Shown: positions 8,742 to 15,685 of the stretch, in pieces
How the letters are laid out: every line of letters starts with the position of its first letter
Position numbering within the stretch: the first letter of the stretch is position 1
From: Sphingomonas sp. ERG5
GTDB lineage: Bacteria; Pseudomonadota; Alphaproteobacteria; Sphingomonadales; Sphingomonadaceae
Direction of reading: 5' to 3'
DNA length: 64,000 nt
Assembly (NCBI RefSeq): GCF_000803065.1
Contig: NZ_JSXI01000001.1
Location: 186,001-250,000 of the forward strand
Translations under genes and position numbers: made by a program
The notes under the pieces: generated by a model
What the model was told of the DNA's origin: nothing
Databases searched by the model: none
The model's input: the letters and a program-made list of their open reading frames with translations, nothing else

Positions 8742-8762
8742 TGATATAATGTAATTATATCA
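8742..8762. promoter_or_regulatory. AT-rich 9-bp inverted repeat
   Basis: TGATATAAT and ATTATATCA are separated by GTA. A further TATATCA half-site follows at about 8769. The stretch is strongly AT-rich in a GC-rich chromosome. It could be an operator or the trace of a short mobile sequence; no adjacent promoter-start pair explains it. Confidence 0.35.
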
Positions 8763-8800
8763 GATGGTTATATCAAATATCTTCAAATAGTTGCCTCTTC

Positions 8801-8884
8801 GTCATCCCCGCGAAAGCGGGGATCCCGCTTCTCCTTCCTCTGAGTGCGGGCAAGGCAGCGGGATCCCCGCTTTCGCGGGATGAC
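8801..8884. repeat. Long intergenic palindrome (28-29-bp arms)
   Basis: The arm at 8801-8829, beginning GTCATCCCCGCGAAAGCGGG, pairs with 8857-8884 apart from one extra C. Each arm itself holds a smaller palindrome (CCCGCGAAAGCGGG). This type of intergenic repeat recurs in many proteobacterial genomes, including sphingomonads. It sits between two convergent genes, where it may also act as a transcription barrier. Confidence 0.7.
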
Positions 8885-8958
8885 AAGAGTCGTTTAGTCC
8901 TGCTGAGGGTTGTCGCTCTCGGGTATAGCCGCACCACCGCCAATCCAGCGTGCGCCGT

Positions 8959-9417
8959 TCAATCCTTGTGGAAGAACAGTTCGGAAATGCTTTCCGCGAT
9001 CCGCGCCGGACGCAGCGTCTTGGCGTCCAGGCAGCACCAGCTCGACTGAACCTCGGCGAGCACTTCCTCGCCGCGCTTGATGATCGTCTGGTAGAATGCC
9101 CGCGCGCCCTGCACCTTTTCGAGCAGGACGGTGGCGATCACCTCATCGTCGAGGAACGTCGGCTTGCGATAGGTGATTTCGTGCTTCAGCGCGACCCAGA
9201 GATGCGCGGCGACCGCATCGGCCGGCGCGAAGCGCTGCCAGTGATTGACCACCGCATCCTGCACCCATTTCAGATAGGACGCGTTGTTCACATGCCCCAT
9301 AAAGTCGATATCCGCCGGATCGATGCCGACGCTGTACTGATGGGGGATCGCGGTGCTCACTTTTCCCATATAGGGAAGAAAGCGTATCAACGCGATTAAT
9401 ATCGGGGCGAGCCGCAT
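8959..9417 (-). CDS. Hot-dog fold acyl-CoA thioesterase
   Basis: The 4-hydroxybenzoyl-CoA thioesterase/YbgC signature is clear: DIDFMGHVNNASYLKWVQDA with the catalytic Asp region, followed by LKHEITYRKPTFLDDEV and QSSWCCLDAKT. The family hydrolyses acyl-CoA thioesters; the chain preference cannot be told. The first 16 residues (MRLAPILIALIRFLPY) are hydrophobic and unlike family members, so translation may start at the ATG at 9369; neither start has a good ribosome site. Length is 152 or 136 residues. It is divergent from the Y-family polymerase, with a gap of only 49 bp. Confidence 0.82.
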   Translation of the reverse strand: MRLAPILIALIRFLPYMGKVSTAIPHQYSVGIDPADIDFMGHVNNASYLKWVQDAVVNHWQRFAPADAVAAHLWVALKHEITYRKPTFLDDEVIATVLLEKVQGARAFYQTIIKRGEEVLAEVQSSWCCLDAKTLRPARIAESISELFFHKD

Positions 9418-9466
9418 AAATTATCCGCCGTTACGGCATCCTGTCCCACGCGCCGATGTTCCGCTA

Positions 9467-10780
9467 TTGTTCCGAGTCGTGCCAACCGATTCGCTCACCT
9501 TACCCCCGCGGCCCTTGCGCTGGTTGTTCCTCGACCTGAACAGTTATTTCGCCAGCGTCGAACAGCAATTGAACCCGGATCTGCGCGGCAAGCCGATCCT
9601 GGTCGCGCCGGTCGACAGCGACACGACCGTGGCAATCGCCGCGAGCGTCGAGGCAAAGCGCTACGGCATCACCACCGGCACGCCCGTGTGGGAAGCGAAG
9701 CGGCTATGCCGCGACCTGATCGTCACGCCGGCGCAGCATGAGAAATATGTCGAATATCACGCCGCCATCGTCGCCGAGATCTGGAAGCACATTCCGGTCA
9801 CGAAAGTCTGTTCGATCGACGAGGTCGCATGCCGCCTGCTCGACAACGAGAATGGCCGCGATGCCGCCATTGCGCTTGCCCACCGCATCAAGGCGGGGAT
9901 CCGCGCCAATATCGGCGAGTGCATGACCAGCTCGGTCGGCATCGCCCCCAACCGCCTGCTCGCCAAGCTCGCGTCGGACATGCAGAAGCCCGACGGGCTG
10001 GTCATTCTCGATGCCGAAACCTTGCCCGAGCGGCTCTATGACCTTGCCTTGCGCGACATTGCCGGGATCGGCGCGAAAATGGAGCGCCGGCTCGCGCAGG
10101 ACGGCATCAACGATATCCGCCAGCTTTGCGAACGCCGCCCGCGCGACGCCGGCACTGCCTGGGGCGGCACCAATGGCGACAGGCTCTGGTATCAGCTCCA
10201 CGGCGTCGACCTGCCCGAAAAAGCGACGCAAAGCCGTTCGATCGGCCACAGCCATGTCCTGTCACCCGGCAAGCGCGGCGTCGAAGCGGTGCGACTCACC
10301 GCGCGCCGCCTCGCGCTCAAGGCCACCAGCCGTTTGCGCCGTAAATCCTATCGCAGCCGCCTGCTCATCCTCCATGCGCGCTTCGAGGATGACAAGTCGA
10401 CCTGGCGCGCCAGCCGCAAGCTCGCCTCGACTCAGGACAGCTTCGCGGTGCTCGCCGCGCTCGAAACCCTGTTCCCGCAATTATACGCGGCGGGGAAAGT
10501 CCGGCCGGGCGATTTTCAGATCCGCATGATCGGCGTCACGCTCGCCGAAATCGAACCGGTGACGGGCGAACAGGACTCACTGTTCGGCCTGCTCGACCCC
10601 AATGATCCGCTGGCGCGCGAGACCCGGACCTTGTCGCTGAGCCGCGCAATGGATCGCATCAATGAGAAGTTCGGCCGCAATGCCGTCAGCCTCGGCCCGC
10701 AATCGGGCGGGCGGATCGATCGCGTCGGCACCAAAATCGCTTTTGGGCGCATCCCCGACCTCGACGAATTTCATGAATGA
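9467..10780 (+). CDS. Y-family DNA polymerase (DinB/Pol IV-like)
   Basis: Translesion polymerase. The catalytic acidic residues are visible: Asp23 in WLFLDLNSYFASVEQ and Asp118-Glu119 in CSIDEV. The helix-hairpin-helix part is DIAGIGAKMERRLAQDGI, and the little-finger domain follows (SIGHSHVLSP). QDSLF at residues 369-373 resembles the beta-clamp binding pentapeptide found near the C-terminus of Pol IV enzymes. Length is 437 residues with the TTG start given; a GTG four codons later is equally possible and neither has a clear ribosome site. It stands alone, with no imuA or dnaE2 beside it, so it is more likely a DinB variant than part of an ImuABC set. Confidence 0.88.
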   Translation: MFRVVPTDSLTLPPRPLRWLFLDLNSYFASVEQQLNPDLRGKPILVAPVDSDTTVAIAASVEAKRYGITTGTPVWEAKRLCRDLIVTPAQHEKYVEYHAAIVAEIWKHIPVTKVCSIDEVACRLLDNENGRDAAIALAHRIKAGIRANIGECMTSSVGIAPNRLLAKLASDMQKPDGLVILDAETLPERLYDLALRDIAGIGAKMERRLAQDGINDIRQLCERRPRDAGTAWGGTNGDRLWYQLHGVDLPEKATQSRSIGHSHVLSPGKRGVEAVRLTARRLALKATSRLRRKSYRSRLLILHARFEDDKSTWRASRKLASTQDSFAVLAALETLFPQLYAAGKVRPGDFQIRMIGVTLAEIEPVTGEQDSLFGLLDPNDPLARETRTLSLSRAMDRINEKFGRNAVSLGPQSGGRIDRVGTKIAFGRIPDLDEFHE

Positions 10781-10908
10781 ATCCGCGTTAAATGTCTGTT
10801 TGTTAAGCTTATATAAATGACGCTTTTATTGCAGCGCAAAGGGCTCGTTTCGGCCCGAAAACTGGGGTCTTGACGAATTCTTTTGCGTGCGCGAAGCGTC
10901 GGCCCGAC

Positions 10909-11292
10909 ATGATGAACCGCACACTCCCGCTCGTCGCCGTCGCGCTGCTCGCGCTGTCGGCCTGTAACAACAACAAGTCGCCCGAAGTGCTGACCAGCGT
11001 CGCACCGGACCCCCAGGCAGAGGCGATCGCCAACCGCGCGCCGGTCGCGCTGCCGCCGGCGATGAAGGCGGAAGTGACGTTCCGCTGCAAGGACAACAGC
11101 CTTGTCTATGTGACCTTCTTCCAGGGTGACAAGCAGGCGCAGCTGAAGACCGAGAAGACCGGTCCCACGACCGTGCTCAAGGCCGACGAAGCCGGCAAGC
11201 CGCTGGTCGCCGAGGGCTATTCGCTGACCGGCAACCCGAAGAACATCACGCTGACACAGCCGAAGAAGGGCTCGCTCACCTGCAAGGCCTGA
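10909..11292 (+). CDS. Small lipoprotein with MliC-like C-terminal part
   Basis: A 127-residue protein with a lipoprotein signal (LVAVALLALSAC, lipobox Cys followed by NNNKS). The mature part has FRCKDNSLVYVTFFQ, VLKADEAGKPLVAEGYSL and a terminal SLTCKA. This spacing of two Cys and central hydrophobic strands resembles the MliC/PliC lysozyme-inhibitor barrel, though the usual C-terminal W is absent. It is likely anchored in the outer membrane facing the periplasm. The start (ATG at 10909 or the next ATG at 10912) is chosen because it opens directly on the signal peptide. A strong terminator follows at once. Confidence 0.7.
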   Translation: MMNRTLPLVAVALLALSACNNNKSPEVLTSVAPDPQAEAIANRAPVALPPAMKAEVTFRCKDNSLVYVTFFQGDKQAQLKTEKTGPTTVLKADEAGKPLVAEGYSLTGNPKNITLTQPKKGSLTCKA

Positions 11293-11320
11293 TCGCTCCG
11301 ATCTTTCACCCAAAAAAATC

Positions 11321-11352
11321 GGCCGGTGGAGCGATCCACCGGCCCTTTTTAT
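11321..11352 (+). terminator. Intrinsic terminator after the lipoprotein gene
   Basis: A perfect 10-bp stem (GGCCGGTGGA, loop GCGA) is followed by CTTTTTATT. An A-run precedes the stem, so it could work in both directions. It ends the lipoprotein transcript 29 bp past the stop codon. Confidence 0.85.
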
Positions 11353-11446
11353 TCCCCACTCCTTTTATCCATCCCGTGACGCGGCTCAGCTTGCGTCCCC
11401 TCCTGCCCTGCGGCACGATGCACTGCACAACAGCCGGAGGACGCGC

Positions 11447-12160
11447 ATGGCGACAATCGCGATCTACAGCCTGAAGGGCGGCGTCGGGAAAACCACGTTG
11501 GCGGTCAATCTTGCATGGTGTGCCGCAAGCCTGTCCGCGCGCCGCACCTTGCTGTGGGATCTCGATCCGCAGGCCGCGAGCAGCTTCCTGCTGTCCGACA
11601 AACCATCGAAGAAGCCGGCCCAGGACGTCTTCTCCAAGGATGTCGAACCCGACAAGTTGATCAACAAGACGGGAATCGAGCGGCTCGACCTGATTGCCGC
11701 CGACGCCTCGCTGCGCGGCCTCGATTTGCTGTTTCATGAACTCGACAAGAAGAAACGGCTGCAGAAGCTACTCACCGGCTTGCGCAAATCCTATGATCGC
11801 ATCCTGCTCGATTGCCCGCCCGGCCTGACCGAGACCAGCGACCAGGTGATGCGCGCCGCCGACCTGATCGTCGTGCCGGTCATCCCCTCGCCTTTGTCCG
11901 AGCGTGCCTATGCCGAGGTGGTCAAGCATCTTGGCGGGAAGGCAGAAGTGCTACCGGTGCATTCGATGGTCGATCGTCGCCGCAGGCTCCATGCCGATGC
12001 GCTGGCGCGCCATCCCGACTGGCCGGTCGTGCCGATGGCCAGCGTGGTCGAGTCGATGGCGGTGCGGCGCGCGCCGGTCGGCAGCTTCGCGGGCAGATCG
12101 GCCGGCGGCCAGGCCTTTGCCCAATTGTGGCAGGCAGTCGAACGACGGCTGGCCAAGTGA
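11447..12160 (+). CDS. ParA-family ATPase (orphan)
   Basis: A 237-residue P-loop protein with the deviant Walker A KGGVGKTT at residues 10-17, switch I in LLWDLDPQAASS and the Walker B-like LLDCPPGL. This is the ParA/Soj/MinD superfamily, which positions cargo on the nucleoid or membrane by ATP-driven dimerisation. There is no parB or parS next to it, so it is not the chromosome partition ATPase; comparable single ParA genes position other complexes. The ATG has GGAGGA seven bases upstream. Its stop overlaps the GTG start of aat (GTGA), so the two are translationally coupled. Confidence 0.85.
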   Translation: MATIAIYSLKGGVGKTTLAVNLAWCAASLSARRTLLWDLDPQAASSFLLSDKPSKKPAQDVFSKDVEPDKLINKTGIERLDLIAADASLRGLDLLFHELDKKKRLQKLLTGLRKSYDRILLDCPPGLTETSDQVMRAADLIVVPVIPSPLSERAYAEVVKHLGGKAEVLPVHSMVDRRRRLHADALARHPDWPVVPMASVVESMAVRRAPVGSFAGRSAGGQAFAQLWQAVERRLAK

Positions 12161-12927
12161 GCGGAGCGCCGCCTGACGCGGCGTTCGATGTCGTGCCGCT
12201 TGATCCCAATCTGGTGCTCGGCGCCTATGCGGTCGGGGTCTTCCCGATGGCCGACGCCCGCGACGCCGGCAGCGTCTATTGGGTCGAACCGAAGGAGCGC
12301 GCGATCCTGCCGCTCGACAGCTTCCACCTCTCGCATTCGCTGAAGAAGACATTGATCGCCGACCGCTACCGCGTCACCGCCGATACCGCGTTCCCGCGGA
12401 TCATCGCGCTGTGCGCCGAAGCCGCGCAGGACCGGCCCGACACCTGGATCAATACCCAGATCGAGCAGGTCTTCGGCACGCTCCATAATATGGGCTTTGC
12501 CCATTCGATCGAAGTCTGGGACGGTGACGATCTGGTCGGCGGTCTTTACGGTCTTGCGCTGGGCAAGGCGTTCTTCGGCGAAAGCATGGTCAGCCGTGCG
12601 CGTGACGCATCAAAGGTTGCGATCGCCTGGCTTGTCGCACGGTTGCGGATCGGCGGCTTCACCTTGCTCGACTGCCAGTTCATGACCGATCACCTCGCCT
12701 CGCTCGGCGCGGTGGAGATCAGCCGGGCCGATTATGTCGGATTGTTGACCGGCGCGATCGAAGGTGTGGTCGGGGTCGGCGCAGGCTCGGTCGCGGCCGG
12801 TGCGGCGGGCGACTTTTCCGCGCTCGGTCGCGACGCTCCGCCCTTCGCCTCGCCACTGGGCGCGCTGATCGAATCCGGCCCGCCCTCGGGGAAAGTCATC
12901 GTGCAGCTCTTGACCCACACATCATAG
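12157..12927 (+). CDS. aat: Leucyl/phenylalanyl-tRNA--protein transferase
   Basis: The N-end rule enzyme that adds Leu or Phe from tRNA to N-terminal Arg or Lys of proteins, marking them for ClpAP. Family motifs: LVLGAYAVGVFPMAD, YWVEPKERAILPLDSFHLS, NTQIEQVFGTLHNMGFAHSI, FFGESMVS and LLDCQFMTDHLASLGAVEIS. The GTG start at 12157 overlaps the ParA stop and gives 256 residues, near the usual 230-250. The last 65 codons overlap, on the opposite strand, the end of the DUF2155 gene. The C-terminal end GKVIVQLLTHTS follows the Aat core, so I regard the overlap as real and not a mis-called stop. Confidence 0.93.
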   Translation: MSGAPPDAAFDVVPLDPNLVLGAYAVGVFPMADARDAGSVYWVEPKERAILPLDSFHLSHSLKKTLIADRYRVTADTAFPRIIALCAEAAQDRPDTWINTQIEQVFGTLHNMGFAHSIEVWDGDDLVGGLYGLALGKAFFGESMVSRARDASKVAIAWLVARLRIGGFTLLDCQFMTDHLASLGAVEISRADYVGLLTGAIEGVVGVGAGSVAAGAAGDFSALGRDAPPFASPLGALIESGPPSGKVIVQLLTHTS

Positions 12928-13412
12928 ATCGGATGCAGCACGACATTGAGCTGCGGCCGCTCCTTGTACAGCCAGCCCGAAAAGACTCGCTGCCAGCTCT
13001 TGTTGGACTGCTCGATATCGACCTGCACAAAGGCGCCGGTATAGGGCTGTTGTTCCCATGGCGCGGTGCGCTCACAGGCGCGCAGGCGAATCACCACGCC
13101 GCCGACTCGCGTCGCTTGCCCCGGCTTCAGCGTTATGTCGCGCGCGACGCCGTTCCGTTTGTTGAGCAATCCGAGCACCGCGACGCGCTGCGCCATCGGT
13201 GTGGCACCGTAGGAGGGATCGACGCCGGACGAGACATCGATCGTGGTCACGTCAGCCGACGGGATTTCTTCATCGAGCGCGGTGCGCGGCGTCGCCCGGC
13301 CTTCCGGCGAAACGGTTTTCGTACGGTCCTGCCACCAGCCATAACCGAACCAGCCGCCAACCCCCAGGGCCAGGGCAAGCCCGCCCCCGATCAGCCAGCG
13401 GCGATTGATCAC
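12732..13412 (-). CDS. DUF2155 membrane-anchored protein
   Basis: A 226-residue protein with an N-terminal signal anchor (WLIGGGLALALGVGGWFGYGW) and an extracytoplasmic DUF2155 domain at about 70-175: VAVLGLLNKRNGVARDITLK, VVIRLRACERTAPWEQQPYTG, VFSGWLYKERPQLNVVLHPIY, DVWVKSC. The Cys in RACER and VKSC are conserved-looking. The tail of about 50 residues is Ala/Pro/Ser-rich and is the part that overlaps aat antisense. The start overlaps the NDUFA12 stop (ATGA), and the pairing with NDUFA12 and aat is common in alphaproteobacteria. The role is unknown; the company of a complex I subunit suggests an envelope or respiratory link. Confidence 0.85.
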   Translation of the reverse strand: MINRRWLIGGGLALALGVGGWFGYGWWQDRTKTVSPEGRATPRTALDEEIPSADVTTIDVSSGVDPSYGATPMAQRVAVLGLLNKRNGVARDITLKPGQATRVGGVVIRLRACERTAPWEQQPYTGAFVQVDIEQSNKSWQRVFSGWLYKERPQLNVVLHPIYDVWVKSCTMTFPEGGPDSISAPSGEAKGGASRPSAEKSPAAPAATEPAPTPTTPSIAPVNNPT

Positions 13413-13801
13413 GCCTCTGGAGTCCAGGCTTCGTAATCGCCGGTTGCGGCGGCGCGGCGTCCGCCCTTTTCAAGTGCGCCGGGCGGCCGATAGGCCAGAG
13501 TGGTACCGGTCAGATTGGGCAAGGCCGGCTTCTCCCACACGCGTGGCGCGGGCAGCGAGCGATCAGGCAGATCGTCGACCTGATGATGCAGCCAGCTGAA
13601 CCATTCGGGTGCAACGCGACTCGAATCGTTCGCGCCGGCATAGATCACCCAACGGCGCGGATTGCCGTTGGTGTCCTTGCCGCCCTCATAATAGACATTG
13701 CCCAGCGCGTCGTCGCCAACGCGGGTCTTGCCGCGCAGGCCGATCATGGTGCCCCAGCTGGCGCCGTTCCACCAGGTGAATGGATTGAGATTGATGCCCA
13801 T
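13409..13801 (-). CDS. NDUFA12-type NADH:ubiquinone oxidoreductase subunit
   Basis: A 130-residue protein of the NDUFA12 (B17.2) family, an accessory subunit of complex I shared by alphaproteobacteria and mitochondria. Typical segments are FTWWNGASWGT, GRTRVGDD-like (GKTRVGDDALGNVYYEGGKD), RRWVIYAGANDSSRVAPEWF and SWLHHQVDDLP. It is encoded away from a nuo operon, as is usual. It lies 41 bp downstream of the DUF192 gene and overlaps the DUF2155 start by four bases. Confidence 0.92.
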   Translation of the reverse strand: MGINLNPFTWWNGASWGTMIGLRGKTRVGDDALGNVYYEGGKDTNGNPRRWVIYAGANDSSRVAPEWFSWLHHQVDDLPDRSLPAPRVWEKPALPNLTGTTLAYRPPGALEKGGRRAAATGDYEAWTPEA

Positions 13802-13842
13802 GATCCGCGCTTAGCCGTCCAGCGGGCCGCCATCAACCGCGA

Positions 13843-14346
13843 TCAGCTACCCTGCTTCTTTCCGGTCCAGCTGACGCTATCGCCCTCGACGATACCCAGC
13901 TCCAGCGCACGGCCGCCGTTGATCTCCAGCACGGCGGCAACCGGTTCGCCCGACGGGACCGGGTTTTCCGAGAATGGAATGGTGTTCTCGGCGATACGCG
14001 CGATCGTGCCGTCGGCGCGGATGAAGATGATGTCGAGCGGGCTCGGCGTGTTCTTCATCCAGAAGCTCGCTTCGCGCGGCGCTCCGCCGCCCGGCGGATA
14101 GGGTGCGAAGAGCATGCCGCCATCCTTGGGGATGCCGGTCCGGTACATCAGCCCCTTTTGCTGTTCCGGCTCGCTATCGGCCAGGTCGACCTTGAAGACA
14201 TGCGCACCGGTGCTGCTTTTGATCGTCACAACCGTGGCAGCCTCTGCCTCGCCGGAGGCCGACACCGCGTCGCCGGGCGTACACCCGCCGGTGAGCGTCA
14301 CCGCGCCGAGAGCGATGGCCGCCAGCCAGGGTCGAACAGCCTTCAT
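13843..14346 (-). CDS. DUF192 family lipoprotein
   Basis: A 167-residue protein with a lipoprotein signal (AAIALGAVTLTGGC, Cys as lipid site) and the DUF192 core: FKVDLADSEPEQQKGLMYRT, GMLFAPYPPGG, SFWMKNTPSPLDIIFI and ISFSENP-like (NTIPFSENPVPS). DUF192 proteins are small secreted barrels of unknown function. The start is set by a one-base overlap (TGATG) with the cold-shock gene upstream. It is the third gene of the leftward recX-csp-DUF192-NDUFA12-DUF2155 operon. Confidence 0.86.
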   Translation of the reverse strand: MKAVRPWLAAIALGAVTLTGGCTPGDAVSASGEAEAATVVTIKSSTGAHVFKVDLADSEPEQQKGLMYRTGIPKDGGMLFAPYPPGGGAPREASFWMKNTPSPLDIIFIRADGTIARIAENTIPFSENPVPSGEPVAAVLEINGGRALELGIVEGDSVSWTGKKQGS

Positions 14347-14939
14347 CAGCTTGCTTCTTCGACGGCCACCGCCAGCGGTCCCTTGCGCCCCTCGACGATC
14401 CGCGCCCGCAGCCGTTGATCGGGTTCGACTTCGATCAGCCCGGCGCGGCGCAATGTTTCCATATGCACGAAAATATCCGCCGAATCGGCATCGCGCACCA
14501 GAAAACCGTACCCCTTCAACCGGTTGAACCATTTGACCGTCACCGCTTCGAACGGGCCGGCGGAGTCGATCAGCGCGGCCGGATCGACTCGTTCGCCCGG
14601 CGCCCGGCTGCGGGGCAGCGGCTCGACGGCATGAGTCAGGTCGATCGAAACGATCTCGGTCGCCTGCAGCCCACGATCCCGCGCCACGGCATAGCATTCG
14701 ATTCGCGCGCCTTCGGGCAAGCTGCGGCGGCCATGCGATTGCAGCACCGAGAAATGGATCAATATGTCGCCGACCGACGCGTCGTCGCCGACCACGAATC
14801 CAAAGCCGCGCGTCACGTCGAACCACTTCAACGTGCCGGCGTGCAGCGTCCCGTCGGACACGGGCAGGTTATCCGCCTCCGTCCGCGACGATATTTCCCC
14901 TAGCCGGTCCCAATCATCCGGCTGCGTTTCGATACGCAT
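14346..14939 (-). CDS. Cold-shock protein with two CSD domains
   Basis: Two cold-shock domains lie in tandem. The first (about residues 34-100) has the RNP motifs KWFDVTRGFGFVVGDD and DILIHFSVL. The second (about 130-195) has VKWFNRLKGYGFLVRDA and DIFVHMETL. Single-stranded nucleic acid binding is expected. The start at 14939 (MRIETQPDDW) is preferred to one nine codons upstream because GGGGGAA lies seven bases before it. Double-domain Csp proteins are characteristic of alphaproteobacteria. It follows recX and overlaps the DUF192 gene by one base. Confidence 0.9.
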   Translation of the reverse strand: MRIETQPDDWDRLGEISSRTEADNLPVSDGTLHAGTLKWFDVTRGFGFVVGDDASVGDILIHFSVLQSHGRRSLPEGARIECYAVARDRGLQATEIVSIDLTHAVEPLPRSRAPGERVDPAALIDSAGPFEAVTVKWFNRLKGYGFLVRDADSADIFVHMETLRRAGLIEVEPDQRLRARIVEGRKGPLAVAVEEAS

Positions 14940-15008
14940 ACGTAACTTCCCCCGAAAAACCGCCATAGCACGATCGTAGCGGCGGGAAAAAGCCCCAGCT
15001 TGGCCCGA

Positions 15009-15575
15009 TTACGACCATTCTCGGGACAAATTGTCGACATCCTCGCCCGGCGCCATGCTGGCGATCCGCCGCGACAGAGTAAAGTCATGTCCGCCACGGA
15101 TCATCGCCGCGATCTGTTTCTCGCGCAGCGGGCGATCCGCCTCCCCTTGCGCATAGGGCCCGATGCGTTTTCTGCGCGCAAAGGTCAGCGCCGCCTCCAG
15201 CGCGCGCGCCTCGATCGCCGGCACCAGTGCCGCGGCATCCTCCTCTTCGATCCCCGCCTGGCGAAACGCGCCGGTCACACGCCGCTTGCCCAGACCACGC
15301 CGCGCCATGGCGGAAGCGCGCGCCTCACCAAAAGCGCGGTCGTCGATATAGCCGAGTTCGGCCATGCGCTCGGCGATCGCAACCGGATCAGCGCTATTGC
15401 CCTCCCAGCCGCGCGCGCGAATCTTGCGGGTCAGATACTCGGCGAGCCGCGCCCTTGTGGTGGAGAAACGTTCGACATAGCGCAGCGCTAGCCGCTCCAG
15501 CGCAGCCATATCAAGCGGCGGAGCGACACGGCGCTCGCGGTTCTGGCGCTCTCGCGAAGGGTGGTCGGATACCAT
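15009..15575 (-). CDS. recX: RecX-family regulatory protein
   Basis: A 188-residue helical protein with the RecX three-helix repeats: LERLALRYVERFSTTRARLA, MAELGYIDDRAFGEARASAM and GKRRVTGAFRQAGIEEEDA. RecX binds RecA filaments and limits recombination and SOS activity. recA is not in this window, which is common in alphaproteobacteria. It appears to be the first gene of the leftward five-gene operon; the next gene starts 69 bp downstream. Its N-terminal 20 residues are Arg-rich and not conserved. Confidence 0.8.
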   Translation of the reverse strand: MVSDHPSRERQNRERRVAPPLDMAALERLALRYVERFSTTRARLAEYLTRKIRARGWEGNSADPVAIAERMAELGYIDDRAFGEARASAMARRGLGKRRVTGAFRQAGIEEEDAAALVPAIEARALEAALTFARRKRIGPYAQGEADRPLREKQIAAMIRGGHDFTLSRRIASMAPGEDVDNLSREWS

Positions 15576-15685
15576 GCGCCATCATTGTGCCACAGTCGGA
15601 CCCGATTTTGAACGCCAGCGCGGGGCAGAGGTGTACGCTTCTACAAGAGCGGCACATCAAGCGCCGCCACTAGGGCGCGAAATAG

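Noticed and set aside
8512..8958. The repeat-rich gap as a CRISPR array
   Set aside because: The palindromes are of different sequence, occur once each and lack regular direct repeats with spacers; no cas gene is present.
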